Positions 44,925-57,030 of a DNA stretch of 64,000 bases are shown piece by piece. A model generated the notes under the pieces. The model ran no database searches and was not told the DNA's origin. It saw only the letters and a list, made by a program, of their open reading frames with translations. Both the position numbers and the translations under genes were made by a program. Source of the stretch: Microvelia longipes (lineage: Eukaryota > Arthropoda > Insecta > Hemiptera > Veliidae); assembly GCA_018340805.1 (NCBI GenBank), contig JACMZG010001914.1, positions 7,503,833-7,567,832 on the forward strand. Reading direction: 5' to 3'. Numbering within the stretch: position 1 is the stretch's first letter; every line of letters starts with the position of its first letter.

Positions 44925-46415
44925 CAAACAAGTAACGTTACCAAGCAGGAGTAATTACCAACAGGTTGTGAAACTCCAGTAGTAATCAACAGTAAAAAAA
45001 AACCTGTTGTTACCAACAGGTAAACCAACTCCAGTAGTTACCAACAGGTAAACAACTCCAGTAGTTACCTATAAGTAACCAAGCCGCAGTAGTTATCAGC
45101 AGGTAAACAAAGTCCAGTATTACCTATAAGTAACAACGCAGTAGTTATCAACAGGTAAACAAGTCCAGTAGTGACCTATAAGTAACCAAGCCGCAGTAGT
45201 TATCAACAGGTAAACAAAGTCCAGTAGTTACCTATAAGTAACCAAGCCGCAATAGTTATCAACAGGTAAACAAAGTCTAGTAGTTACCTATAAGTAACCA
45301 AGGCGCAGTAGTTATCAACAGGTAAACAACTCCAGTAGTTACCTATAAGTAACCAACGTAGTTACCAAGGTAAACAAGTCCAGTAGTTATAGTCAACAGT
45401 AAACAAAGTCCAGTAGTTACCTATAAGTAACCAAGCCGCAGTAGTTATCAACAGGTAAACAAAGTCCAGTAGTTACCTATAAGTAACCAAGCCGCAGTAG
45501 TTATCAACAGGTAAACAAAGTCCAGTAGTATAAGTAACCAACAGTAGTCAACCAGGTACAAAGTCCAGTAGTTACTATAAGTAACCAAGCCGCAGTAGTT
45601 GTCAACAGGTAAACAAAGTCCAGTAGTTACCTATAAGTAACCAAGCCGCAGTAGTTGTCAACAGGTAAACAAAGTCCAGTAGTTACCTATAAGTAACCAA
45701 GCCGCAGTAGTTGTCAACAGGTAAACAAAGTCCAGTAGTTACCTATAAGTAACCAAGCCGCAGTAGTTTGTCAAACAGAAACAAAGTCCAGTAGTTACCT
45801 ATAAGTAACCAAGCCGCAGTAGCAACAGGTAAACAAAGTCCAGTAGTAACCAAGCCGCCAACAGGTAAACAAGTCCAGTAGTTACCTATAAGTAACCAAG
45901 CCGCAGTAGTTGTCAACAGGTAAACAAAGTCCAGTAGTTAAAGTAACCAAGCCGCAGTAGTTATCAACAGGTAAACAAAGTCCAGTAGTTACTATAAGTA
46001 ACCAAGCGCAGTAGTTGTCACAGGGAAACAAAGTCCAGTAGTTACCTATAAGTAACCAAGCCGCAGTAGTTATCACAGGTAAACAAAGTCCAGTAGTTAC
46101 CTAAAGTAAAGCCGCAGTAGTTATCAACAGGTAAACAAAGTCCAGTAGTTACCTATAAGTAACCAAGCCGCAGTAGTTATCAACAGGTAAACAACTCCAG
46201 TAGTTACCTATAAGTAACCAACCGCAGTAGTTATCAACAGGTAACAAAGTCCAGTTTTACCTATAAGTAACCAAGCCGCAGTAGTTATCAACAGGTAAAC
46301 AAAGTTCAGTAGTTACCTATAAGTAACCAAGCCGCAGTAGTTATCAACAGGTAAACAAAGTCCAGTAGTTACCTATAAGTAACCAAGCCCCAGTAGTTAT
46401 CAACATGTAACTTAC
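44925..46415 (+). repeat. Minisatellite, about 56-bp unit, about 26 copies
   Basis: The unit contains CCGCAGTAGTTATCAACAGG, TAAACAAAGTCCAGTAGTTA and CCTATAAGTAACCAAG. ATCA/GTCA variants cluster (GTCA in the middle third). It is the longest array in the window. The minus-strand frame at 45882-46076 is a repeat artefact. Confidence 0.97.
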
Positions 46416-47929
46416 TATCTAAATAGGATACCAAAGTTAAAAAAGGTAGCGAGTTTTGCTACCAAATTAGTCAATTTCATAAACTGTTGTCCCAAGGCAA
46501 GCAGCTTATTATATTATTAATTAAACAAAGAATCATTTAAACTACAGGTCAAAAAAGATCTTTAATTATTAATATTTGTATAATGTATATTTTTATTATT
46601 AACAATACTTGTTATTATTGATTGAATTCAAGCATAACTAAAAATGACCAAAACCATGCAACCACTATTTGTATAACTCTTTCATTTCTTGGAGGTGGAA
46701 AAACTATTCAAATTTTCCAAACAAATAACAATTTCTACAGAATCAAAACTCGGACAAGAGAGACGAAAATGATGAGACAACAAAAAGAATTCAATGGAGT
46801 AGAAAAGTATTAGGAAGGCTTTCAATTCTGACTTTTTTGTTATCCGCATTTATACGGTCCGTTAAATTTGATGAATTTTACAAAGACAATCGTCTGGACG
46901 TCCCGATGAGTTCGAGCGGCTTCTTTATTGATCTTTTTTTCAGTAAAGTATTTTAAAAACACCTGTCCGGCTTTAACAGACATTCGGTGAAAAGAACTTC
47001 ATTGAATTTTCGTCATCTGTTAACGTCAAGATTTACTCGTCTTGAAAATATATAGATTATCTTGTTCTTAAGATTACCCTTCTGTAAAAAAGAAATTAAA
47101 ACACTCTTAAAATAAAAAGAAGCTTGAAAATTGAAAAGAAATAAATGGCAAACGACAAAAAGATAAAACCAAAATAAGAAAGATAAAAAGTCAAAAATTG
47201 AAAGTCCTCAAGATATAAGTGAAAAAAATATGACCAAGTAATGGGACAATCCATGGACGGAATAGCTGTGAAATTGAATTAAAAGTTACATTCCACGAAG
47301 ATAAAATAGGAGCGACTACCTTTCCAAAAAGGATTTTAGGACTATTAGAGTGATACCGTCTTTGAAGGTACCGTATTTAATAAAATTACTATAATCTACT
47401 GGAATTCTTTCAATTATTTAAGTGGATTTAAAGGTGGTTTATTTTTTTTGGGTGTGCGTTTTTTTTAGAAAGCGATGAATTGTGGACTTTATTTCCTCTT
47501 TACCTATGTAGAGATGTTTTTAGTATGTCTATGTACGTAAGATGCCGTTAAGGTATTGGAAGGGCTTATAGATTGAATTTTGAAACATCGAAAAATTAAC
47601 TTAAATAGCAGTAAGAGCCCGTCATAGGATCGCGCACAATCAAAATTTAAAAAAAAATCGCATTCGTTTTTGTTTTCATTAAATTAGTGTTTGGCCTGTT
47701 GATTTTGAAAACGAAACAAATTTAAACAGAGTTAAGACGTTTAAAAACACTTAAAAAGACATGAAAAGCCGATTTTGTTAAAAAAATATGTTGACTTGGC
47801 AAAAATTAAACGTTTTTTACAGTTTGTCCAAACTTCATAACTCTAGTTTTGATCATTTGATATTGCTGAGCAAACAATCGACTTTTTAAAACTGTTGTCC
47901 TGTACAAAAAATGTATTATTGCAGTTTTG
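46416..47929. other. No gene seen
   Basis: AT-rich. A 63-codon frame at 46622-46813 has no recognised motif. CGTCTGGACGTCCCGATGAG at about 46889 is GC-rich but isolated. Confidence 0.4.
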
Positions 47930-48564
47930 CACAAACCCAACGCGGAACCACTTATTTAAACACTAAAATTAATACGATTTTGGAAACCTTCAATTGTACG
48001 CTATTTTCTGAAGTGCTCTACTCAGGATAGGCGACTATGTTTTTTTCTTTTCTTTATTCATTTCTTGACTATGTTTTTTCTTTATCATTTAAGCTTGCTG
48101 ACTATGTTTTTCTTTATCATTTAAGGTTGTTGACTATGTTTTTCTTTATCATTTAAGCTTGCTGACTATGTTTTTCTTTCATTTAAGCTTGCTGACTATG
48201 TTTTTCTTTATCATTTAAGCTTGCTGACTATGTTTTTCTTTATCATTTAAGCTTGCTGACTATGTTTTTCTTTATCATTTAAGGTTGTTGACTATGTTTT
48301 TCTTTATTCATTTAAAGGTTGTGGACTTTATCATTTAAGCTTGCTGATTGTTTTTCTTTATCATTTAAGCTTGCTGACTATGTTTCTTATCTCAAGCTTG
48401 CTGACTATGTTTCTTTATCATTTTAGTGCTGACTTGAGGTTGTGACTATGTTTTTCTTTATCATTTAAGGTTGTTGACTATGTTTTTCTTTATCATTTTT
48501 ATTAATTCGAAGCTTAGCAAATGAGTCCCGTTTTTAAAGGTACGGCTCAGGGACTATTGGATTC
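47930..48564. mobile_element. Foldback element A, copy 2 (right half, expanded)
   Basis: Blocks correspond in order to 1325-1521: GGAACCACTTATT, TTAATACGATTTTG, CTCAGGATAGGCGACTATG, GAGTCCCGTTTTTAAAGG and GGCTCAGGGACTATTGG (copy 1: GGCTCTTGGACTATAAG). Between GACTATG and GAGTC the element has grown by a minisatellite. The left half is not clearly recognisable. Confidence 0.6.
48055..48500 (+). repeat. Minisatellite, about 32-bp unit, about 14 copies
   Basis: The unit is GACTATGTTTTTCTTTATCA then TTTAAGCTTGCT. The parental single copy is visible in element A copy 1 as GACTATGCTTTTCCTTCATA then GTTTAAGGT. Confidence 0.95.
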
Positions 48565-48845
48565 ACAAGGTTTGACTATCACACTTATTGATAGCTTTAT
48601 GTTGATAACATTAAAGAGATCAACCAATCACATCAATAGATATGATCTATTCAATGACATAAGTTTTTCTCTTAAACATTGAAATTTATTTCTGAAATGA
48701 GTTTTTCTTTTGTGTATTTTCTTTGAAACAAACTGTTTAATTTGCACTGCAGCACCGTGCTCTTTAAACTTCGACTAAATCTAGATCAGCAACAATAACA
48801 TGTTATTTATAAGTCTTTATTAAATTTTGTAAAAAAACCACATCG
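48565..48845. other. Upstream region of receptor-like gene
   Basis: AT-rich, with no core promoter motif I can defend. It lies between element A and the first coding exon. Confidence 0.3.
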
Positions 48846-49349
48846 ATGATCAAGATCACAACCATTAATCTTGTAAGTAATCAAATCGTCTTATTGTTCC
48901 TGGTTTTAGGATTACAAATCATGGGAATAAATAGACAATCATCGAAGAAATCAATCAATTTTAAAGAAACGTTGACGAAAATTTCAACCAACTCGAATAG
49001 CTTCAACACGAAACTGCCTGACGAACCATTAAGGATATTCCGCATCACATCGAGTCAACCCGACACTAAAATTCAAGATAGAGGACAAAACAAAGACAAC
49101 TTCGATGCTCTGTTTAGAGGGAATTTAGTACTGGTCGTATCCAGAATATTGGGTCTGGATCCACTCTTGTCTTGGAAAGACATATTTTCTTGGTTTTCAG
49201 TAGTTTTCCTGACTTTATGGATAATTTATTCGTATGCCGTTTTGGATTATTTTATTCAGAATGAAAAACTAAAGATGGGCACTCATGGAAGGTTTACAGT
49301 TATAAATTTATCGAGCGTGATCGTCTTCGCATTTCTTACCCTTTTACAA
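48846..49349 (+). CDS. Insect gustatory-receptor-like gene, exon 1
   Basis: 168 codons, open from the ATG at 48846 to a strong donor CAA|GTAAGT (GT at 49350), phase 0. A second in-frame ATG (48921, MGINRQSSKK) may be the true start, because the first 25 residues are a separate hydrophobic stretch. Then come a polar tail of about 80 residues and FRGNLVLVVSRILGLDPL, a pattern found just before TM1 in insect gustatory receptors. TM1 is about residues 111-136 (DIFSWFSVVFLTLWIIYSYA). After a charged loop, TM2 starts (TVINLSSVIVFAFLTLLQ). These proteins are seven-TM ligand-gated channels of chemosensory neurons. Continues in the exon at 62288. Alternatives: another chemoreceptor-type membrane protein, or a pseudogene. 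Confidence 0.65.
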
Positions 49350-49667
49350 GTAAGTGATGGAACCGACACTTGAACAGTAACTTCAATTTCTTATGCTACC
49401 TATTTTTTAATATTAAAATATCATTTTTTTTAATTTTTACAACAGCAGTAGCCCTGTTATGGCTCTTTATTTTCTAAATATGCATCGTTTTTGCATAACA
49501 TGTTTTTCTTTAATCTTCTTTTTCTCATTTGAATTTTCATTTTTATCTCAGTTTTTGCATTTCTTTAAAAGTATTTCTGATTTTTCTTGTATATTTCTTT
49601 TGTTAATTTTTGTAAATAGCATTATTACAAGAAAAATTAAAGGACCACAATAATTAGATACTAATAA
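49350..49667. other. Start of intron 1, no other feature
   Basis: AT-rich. A Phe/Leu/Ser-rich frame at 49459-49653 reflects T-richness and is not supported as coding. Confidence 0.4.
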
Positions 49668-50335
49668 GTCAAGACAGATTAACTAATAACTTAGGTACTA
49701 AGTCTAAGTTATTATTATAACATAAGGTCGGCAATTTAACTATCGTCAGATTAACAAATAACTTAGCTACCAAGTCTAAGGTATTATAAATAAGGTCGGC
49801 AATTTAATACCCGTCAGATTGACAAATAAAGCTAAGTCAAGACACAATTTACTACCGGTCAGATTACTACTACAAGTCTAAGTTATTATAACATAAGGTC
49901 GGCAATTTAACTACCGGTCAGATTGACAAATAACTTAGCTACCAAGTCTAAGTTATTATAACATAAGGTCGGCAATTTAACTACCGGTCAGATTAACAAA
50001 TAACTTAGCTACAAGTCTAAGTTATTTATAACATAGGTCGGCAATTTAACTATCGGTCAGATTAACAAATAACTTAGCTACCAAGTCTAAGTTATTATAA
50101 CATAAGGTCGGCAATTTAACTACCGGTCAGATTGACAAATAACTTAGCTACCAAGTCTAAGTTATTATAACATAAGGTCGGCAATTTAACTACCGGTCAG
50201 ATTAACAAATAACTTAGCTACCAAGTCTAAGTTATTATAACATAAGGTCGGCAATTTAACTATCGGTCAGATTAACAAATAACTTAGCTACCAAGTCTAA
50301 GTTATTATAACATTAGGTTGGCAATTTAATGTAAG
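49668..50335 (+). repeat. Minisatellite, about 70-bp unit, about 9 copies
   Basis: The unit contains CGGTCAGATTAACAAATAAC, TTAGCTACCAAGTCTAAGTT and ATTATAACATAAGGTCGGCA. The first units are more eroded than the last six. Confidence 0.96.
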
Positions 50336-52369
50336 ATTACGTTGGTACTAGTTCAGATAATCTCATCTTATATCAATAAATATATTCTATACCAAAATAA
50401 AATCTAACCTTAATATTTGATGAAAAGACGATATTTACCTGAAACAAAGAATGAATATTTAATAAATAAACACAAATGTATCAATACAAAACAAAATAAA
50501 TAACAATTTTGATCACATTGTCTCATTGATGATTAAAAGACCATAAGCGTCCCATTGGTTTTTAAAAAATTGCTTTGCTGCATTATAGACAAATGGAACG
50601 TTGTTGCTCTAAGGTTTTTTATTGACTGAGAATTGACTTATCAAATATAAAACCCTAATATGTTTTACAAGAGCAAGAGATCCTAAAAGGCGAAGAGGTA
50701 AGAGGCATATAGGAAACATTTCGTCAGAAAATTTGGCTTATGTCCTATAACTTAAAAAATAAATGCCGATCTTTATTTACAAAATTTAAACATTTTAATA
50801 GGCAATAAATTTAGCTATGTCGTTTACTATCATTTATTATCACTTTCCATCGTAAAACAACCGCACTAATCCTTTTATGATAAATATAACAGGAATATTA
50901 CTTGAAAGATAAAAAAAGTTAGTAAAAAAGGTATTTATCGTTAAACAGATTTGATAAATAAATTATTTGTTTACAGACAGCTGGGATTTAATGAATCAGT
51001 GCTGCCAAGATAACTTTGTTTACTCAAAATTCTTTACGTAGATTTTTGAATCTGTAATTTTAACTACTCAATAATTAAGTTGGCTAAGCTGGATTAAAAC
51101 CCGGCGGTTAACGGAAATAAATATTAAACCATATCTAAGGTTTTTAATAATTGTAAAAAATTATTAATTTTAATTCATATGAAACTAAAACAGATAGTAA
51201 TTGTTGTTCTATTTTTCAAAGAAATAAAACGGTCTTATAGAACTTGAAATACGTGATGGTTAAACAGATTAAACATTTCTTAGAATGCTATAAGGTTTTT
51301 AACAAATAAGTAGCCAAACTTGTTAATTAATTAATAACTAATTAATTAGGTGTTAGGTATCGCATATTAATTAATTTTTTTTTATTTATTAATTTCTACA
51401 CTTATAATGTGTTACTAAATATATTATAAAAATAGAACACAAAGTAACCACAGCTGAAAGGCTGATATGAGGAACATATCTACAAATAAAAAAATAATAA
51501 GAATAGATAAATAATAAATAAGTAACAAGAAATAATAAATAAGTAATAAGAAATACTATAGTAAGTGAAATTAAACACCAAGTGCTATACCAAATTATAT
51601 TATCGCTAAATCATTTAGATAAAATATTCATGTATATTATGTATGTATATGTTATGTGTTATTTCCTTAATAAATGGTTTTCTTCATTCAATCAATTTCT
51701 ACACCTTTAAAAAAGAAGTCGATGAATTAAGAAAAACATTATTACCTCATTAGTGAGAATTTTCATACATTTAGCTGAAACTACGACAATTTTCAAAACC
51801 ATATTGTAAAACATCACTAAGGAAATTTTTGCAGACTTTATCGACTTAATGTTTGTTAAATTCAGTGGAAACTTTACCAAGACAGACGATTTGGGGAAAT
51901 TAATCTAATATAGAAAGCTGTGGAAATTGAGGACAGTAAACTAAAACTAATCAACTAAATTTTACTATTAGGGTTAAGTTTCCACAACAAGACCTTGACC
52001 CAGGTTTATTTATCAAGATTAATTTGGACTAGCTAAGAGTATAGAAATTTAGCGAATAATTTTAAACAGATATTATTAAGTATTATAAAAACAAGCTGCC
52101 AAGTATGAAACAATCTCGTATAATTAATAGTATTTTGTGTAACTATACAGGAAAATGCTGATAATACTGACTAGTTTTAAAATGTTTTTTAGCTGACAAG
52201 CCGCGCACAAGTTCATGCTTTTGCAGCATAATGTTTATTTTTTCTCTTAAAGAGTTTGATAATTGCTCTATTATAAAATTATTTTGAAACATATGTATCT
52301 TGCATCTAATTTCGTATTTATAATAAATAAACATTTTATTATTATTATTATTATTATTAAATCGACCCC
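50336..52369. other. No gene seen
   Basis: AT-rich intronic sequence. AATAAATAAGTAA(C/T)AAGAAAT repeats twice at about 51508-51550. A (TTA)n tract lies at 52337-52358. Confidence 0.4.
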
Positions 52370-52777
52370 GTGCCGAAAGCGAGAGTAGGCTATAGAAATT
52401 ACATGCACAGGTAATTTATAAGGTAATTTTACATTTAACTGCCGAGGCGCAGCCGAATCAGCAAATTGCTTTATACGTGCCAATAATTTTTTCTTCCTGC
52501 CTTGTAGCACACCATATTTGATCCAATCACGGTTAAAGCCTGAAGAACAACAAAATCAGCAAACAATTCTCTCCCTACGAAAGTCGCATTTTGAGCTAAA
52601 ACGGCTTTCAGGTCGAAACATTTTTTTGTCTAGTACCCTAAACAATGTTTTCATGAAATGATTTTGATCAATTAAAATAATATTTTCAGTTCGGACTCCC
52701 CGAAATATATTTTGGGGACTCGAACCCAAAGTAAAATCAATGTCTTCCCCAAACGACTTCTTTTGGCCTAAAAATCA
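52370..52777. repeat. Repeat related to F, left of element D
   Basis: GCCGAGGCGCAGCCGAATCA, ACTCCCCGAAATATATTTTG and CCCCAAACGACTTCTTTTGG resemble words of repeat F (CCGAGGCGAAGCC, CCAAACTACTTCTTTT). CCTTGTAGC and TAGGCTATAGAAATTACATG resemble the hairpin block at 53.6-53.76 kb beyond element D. Element D may therefore have inserted into a larger repeat. Confidence 0.45.
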
Positions 52778-53569
52778 TTTTATCTACTCACGGCAAGCAA
52801 AATTAGCCATTACTGGACTGTTTTTAAGCTGCTCAAAATGTCATTTTACCTACACTGTCAAACAATACGGGAAATATTTTAAAACAGTACGCAAAATGTT
52901 TCAAAACAGTACGCAAAATGTTTTGTAATGAAAAAAGTACTAGGGAGTTATGGCTCATTTAAATAACATGGGAAACAAGTCAAACTCCCTAGGCGGGAAA
53001 TGAAATGAGCGGAGGTTATTATTTTACAAATTATTGCTGTGAATTTCGGTATTGGTTTATTTTGTAAACTATGATTTATTCTAGCTTGTTTCTAGTATGT
53101 AACTTTCTTGATTGTTACTTAAAATTACGATATTATTAAAATGTTTAACATTTAACATTTGTTTATCTAATAATATATAATGTTTTGGAAACTAATAGGC
53201 AACACTGATAATATTTGCATTAAATTAAATTATTTACCAGCTGTTTATGAATCGACAGATTTTTAATGTTTAAGTCGTCAGATTTTGTCATGTTTTATAT
53301 TTTTTAGTTTAAGTATATAAAGTTACAAAAATAGAACGTATCAAAAACTAAATCTGTAAACTAAAGTTAAGTTACTAAAACATAATGAGTGAGAACAACA
53401 GTGAAGTGAATAAAATACAAACATTGTGACATTGAGAGTTATTGGACCACACTCCCCTGATATTGTCAGGCGTTGCATCTACTTCAAAGCAGTCTTTACT
53501 GCCTGTAAAATCTCGCAGCAAGTATTTAAAATAATCTCTTGTGTATTTTTCTGCCGTTAGTAGATAAAA
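52778..53569 (+). mobile_element. TIR element D, copy 2 (both ends present)
   Basis: 792 bp with inverted ends TTTTATCTACTCACGGCA and TGCCGTTAGTAGATAAAA. Internally it matches 7527-8243 at high identity, with scattered 1-5 bp indels and a 20-bp tandem duplication of CAAAACAGTACGCAAAATGT at about 52870-52921. It carries a frameshifted ORF start at 53385. The superfamily is undetermined; no clear target duplication. Confidence 0.75.
53385..53548 (+). pseudogene. Broken ORF start in element D copy 2
   Basis: Same initial residues (MSENNSEVNK) as at 8112, but deletions at about 53416-53430 and 53451, plus an extra G near 53469, break the frame. The end reads LLPVKSRSKYLK then stop. Confidence 0.45.
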
Positions 53570-53616
53570 TAGTATATGCTACTATGCAGCAAAGGAAACA
53601 TGCAGACTCGTGCAAT

Positions 53617-53765
53617 TAATTACCTGCCTCGGCTTACGCCTCTGCAGGTAATTCGCCATTTGCCAGCCTCGCTTCGCCTCGTCTGTCAAATGGTTAATTA
53701 CCTGCCTCGGCTTACGCCTCTGCAGGTAATTTCCATAGCCTACCCTCGCCTTCGGCTCGGGGCAA
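53617..53765. repeat. Tandem hairpins (ATTACCTGC/GCAGGTAAT)
   Basis: The block TAATTACCTGCCTCGGCTTA then CGCCTCTGCAGGTAATT occurs at 53617-53653 and 53695-53732. Each is an inverted repeat with ATTACCTGC/GCAGGTAAT arms. Between them CATTTGCCAGCCTCGCTTCG ... TGTCAAATG forms another. CCCTCGCCTTCGGCTCGGGG follows. All have GC-rich TTCG-like apices. Confidence 0.8.
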
Positions 53766-54109
53766 ATTTATAAACTCGTCTGCAAATTCCATTTTATATA
53801 CTATTGAGCAAATAAAAAGAAGGTTTGTCAGGCCCCCCTTAAAAATTTAGTGACCCACAAAAACAGGAAGGGGGGTCTCTGTAAAACTACAGTAATAATT
53901 AGCCCCAAAATTAAGAGTCCCCCGACACTAAATAAATTATTAACTAATAATAGAAAAAAGCCTAATGTGGAAAATGCTATTTCCCAGTTCATGGGAGTTT
54001 TGAGATATCCTTATGAATTTAGTGCTACCTGCAACTAACTCCCTGGTCCGGTACTGTCATTCATAGCTAACCTGTTTGTATTATAATTAATATTAGATAG
54101 AAAATTGAA
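53766..54109. other. No gene seen
   Basis: CCCCCCTTAAAAATTTAGTG at about 53835 recalls repeat F's CCCCTTATAAATTT. Nothing else is recognised. Confidence 0.4.
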
Positions 54110-54560
54110 CTAATGCTGATAATGAGATGAACTCAGCACATTTATTAGTCTTAGGCTACATGCGTGCTAAATTTCAATCAGATTGCATCGTTTTTCCGAG
54201 TTTTATGATTTTTCGAAATTTTCGCTGGGTCATTATTTTAATGACTAATAAGTCATTCACGCGGGTTAATGACGTAATAAAAAAATATTTTCTGAATAGC
54301 ACAACTACAGCGGTAGAATAATTTTTGTACAAAATGTCAACTCTCTTGCATAAATACACTGGATCCTATAATGATAACACACACACAAAACACATACACA
54401 CACACACATACAGACACACAACTTTGCGAAAACCACTCAGGTGGCTTTAAAAACGCCTGAAACGGATAATTCCGTTTTCATCCCAGTTTCGGATTTTTTT
54501 GCAAACCCAATACTTTTCCTATATACCTACGGTATAAATAAGGAAAAGTAATAAGTAATA
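54110..54560 (+). repeat. Repeat R2, longest copy
   Basis: About 450 bp: ACTAATGCTGATAATGAGAT, TGCGTGCTAAATTTCAATCA, GGGTTAATGACGTAATAAAA, AATATTTTCTGAATAGCACA, a (CA)n stretch, AACGCCTGAAACGGATAATT, CCGTTTTCATCCCAGTTTCG and CCTATATACCTACGGTATAA then ATAAGGAAAAG. It defines the family's order of blocks. No ORF. The CA stretch is variable between copies. Confidence 0.8.
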
Positions 54561-55185
54561 ATAGTAATACGTAATAACAAGTATGTATGCCAATTATCTT
54601 AGATTTCTCTAACATCCGAAGATATTTCGATTTAGTAATGTTTATTTTTTATCTAACAAATCAAAAGGTCAAAAGTTAAGGTCAACATTTAAGTAGGTTT
54701 ACATTGTTAAGATAGCATTGTTAACATAGCTAGCACACTTCAAAAAATATATACTGACAATTTTTATAAATATGAATCACAATCGAAGGATAGTCAGAAG
54801 TTATTTTCCTTTTCTTTACAGATTCTCCTCCAAAATTTGATTTTATATTTTGACTTCTTCATGAATTACTGACCTGTAATAATTGATGGTTATTATGGAA
54901 AAGTCAAACTTATTACAGTGAACATAATGAATCTATGAAATGACATGTTCTAATATGTCATGTAGCAAACATTCTTATTTGAATGTAATATGTCTGCCGC
55001 TACCCATTTCGGTTGGATAATTTTAAGGCAAACCTTAATCTAATCGCCATAACCATTCCCTTTCCAATTTCAAAAAGAGCTCTTCGGTAGCTGAAAAAGA
55101 AACACGGTGCATCGTCCCGTGTTTCTTTATCTATGCGTTTATGTATATTTTCATCTTTATGAATGGAGTTTCATAATAAACATAA
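54561..55185. other. No gene seen; one hairpin
   Basis: AAGAAACACGG...CCGTGTTTCTTT at about 55098-55129 is an 11-bp-stem hairpin around TGCATCGTC. The rest is AT-rich intron. Confidence 0.45.
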
Positions 55186-55271
55186 CTATTTATATATATA
55201 TTATATATATATATTATATTATATATATATATATTATAATATATATATATATATTATATATATATATATAG

Positions 55272-55304
<33 letters not shown>

Positions 55305-55399
55305 AGTTTAAATATATATATATATATATATTATTATATATATATATATATATATTATATATTTTATATATATATTATATATATAATTATATATATATA

Positions 55400-55437
<38 letters not shown>

Positions 55438-55470
55438 TATTAAAAATTTATATAATTATATATATATAAT

Positions 55471-55503
<33 letters not shown>

Positions 55504-55512
55504 TATATATTC
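55186..55512. repeat. Long imperfect (TA)n tract
   Basis: About 325 bp of TA interrupted by ATTATA, TTTAAA and GTATA variants. The longest TA region in the window. Confidence 0.95.
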
Positions 55513-55738
55513 TTGAGCAAGGAGGCCCCTTCCAAAATCTACCTCCCCTAATCCCACCTTAATAATCCTAATCTCATAGGCTCATTTTTTCTATGAAATT
55601 TTTTTCAAATCTGTCATGTTTCAATTTTATTATCAGCAACAGTTCAAATAGTTTTTATCACATAAAATTATCACATTTTTGATAAATCGGATTCCATAAT
55701 GTCTTAAGGCGAGCAAATTGATTCCAAAGGTGTATATA

Positions 55739-56902
55739 CAGGTTTCATATAAAGTGTCCCAGAAAAGGAGGCGATAGTACTCCTCAAAAGAAACAAAAAA
55801 TGTCCTATAATATATACCGATCTCCAACCGTTTTCTCACAAGGTCAAATTTAATATTATAAAAAAATATTTGACCTCACATCATAAAATTGTTAATAGGA
55901 TTTAACTATCAAGCTAGAAAGGCGAAATTGGTATCATAAAAAGCTGAGTAATTTCCTAAAGGACAAACTACGAACTATGTCAAATATGTTGAAACTACTA
56001 CCCAAAATTTTGCATGAAACATGATTTTTTGAAAAAAAAATGAATTTTATGGAATTTTTATAGTAGGGCATTAGAGGAAGTAAGAGATAAGCAAAAAGTT
56101 CAGCCAAGAACAGAAAAACTTCACTTATGATTTGCCCTTTCAGAAAATTTAATATTCAAGTCAAAAATAGGCACATTTTTAAGTCATACTTCTAGAAGTT
56201 GAAAAAACTGATATTTTTGGCATTTTTGCATATGTCTATACAATGTTAATTACATGGTACATAAAATAATTAAAATCTCTAAAGCAAGAGAAAAGAGTGG
56301 TTTTAGAGAAAAATGTGTAGAAAAATAGGTTTATTTTACCTTCTAGAGTCTAAAATCTTATTATTAATTACTTTCGAAATAATATTTTGTTAAAATAACA
56401 CATTATTTTCACCTTTATACGACAAAAATGATCAGTTTTTGCAACTTCTAGCAACAATAGCTTACATTTTTGACTTTTGTATGTATGAAAATTTTATTTT
56501 CTTAAAGGGCAATCATAAGAGAAGTTTTTTCCATTCTTGGTGAACTTTTGCTCATCTCTTACTTCCTTATGCCCTACTATAAAAATTCCATAAAATTCAT
56601 TTTTTTCAAAAAATCATGTTTCATGCAAAAATTTTGAGCAGTAGTTTCAAATATTTGGCATAGTTAGTAGTTTGTCCTTTAGGAAATTTACTTAGCTTTC
56701 TAACAAACCAACTTCACCTTTCTAGCATGAATAGTTTAAATGTTATTAACAATTTTATGATGTGAGGTCAAGTATTTTTTAAAAATATTAAATTTGACCT
56801 TGTGGGAAAACGGTTGGAGATCAGGGTTTTATATAGAACATTTTTGTTCCTTTTGGAGTACTATCACCTCCTTTCTGGTGGACACTTTATATGAAACACC
56901 TG
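55739..56902. mobile_element. 1.16-kb foldback element I
   Basis: Ends CAGGTTTCATATAAAGTGTC and, inverted, CAGGTGTTTCATATAAAGTG. The arms match in inverse for about 480 bp each, e.g. CCTAAAGGACAAACTACGAA with TAGTTTGTCCTTTAGG, and GAATTTTATGGAATTTTTAT with ATAAAAATTCCATAAAATTC. The centre is near 56320. TA precedes the left end. The CAGG terminus and long arms suggest a Tc1/mariner-related foldback MITE. No transposase. Confidence 0.82.
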
Positions 56903-56934
56903 CATAGTTCAATATTAAAATATTAATAAACAAT

Positions 56935-57030
56935 TTTCATTTTCTTCGGGCGAGCGAAACGAGTACAGAGTGGTGTGGATGAGCGTAGCGGGTCCGATAA
57001 CGTAAAAAATAGTTGCGAGATACGAAGCGC
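56935..57030 (+). mobile_element. 5S-like SINE hairpin fragment
   Basis: TTCGGGCGAGCGAAACGAGT, GGATGAGCGTAGCGGGTCCG and TAGTTGCGAGATACGAAGCG are diverged hairpin and tail words of the family. No core is present. Confidence 0.4.

Noticed and set aside
44925..46415. CRISPR-like array
   Set aside because: Units are contiguous without unique spacers and vary by point changes and deletions; it is a minisatellite in a eukaryotic context.
48872..48916. GTAAGT...TTTTAG mini-intron inside exon 1
   Set aside because: Signals are present (GTAAGT at about 48873, TTTTAG before 48909), but the intron would be under 50 bp and the reading frame is open without it. Noted only as a reason to consider the start at 48921.
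49459..49653. 64-codon Phe-rich hydrophobic frame just after exon 1
   Set aside because: It follows a strong splice donor and is explained by T-rich intron sequence; no receptor motif continues in it.
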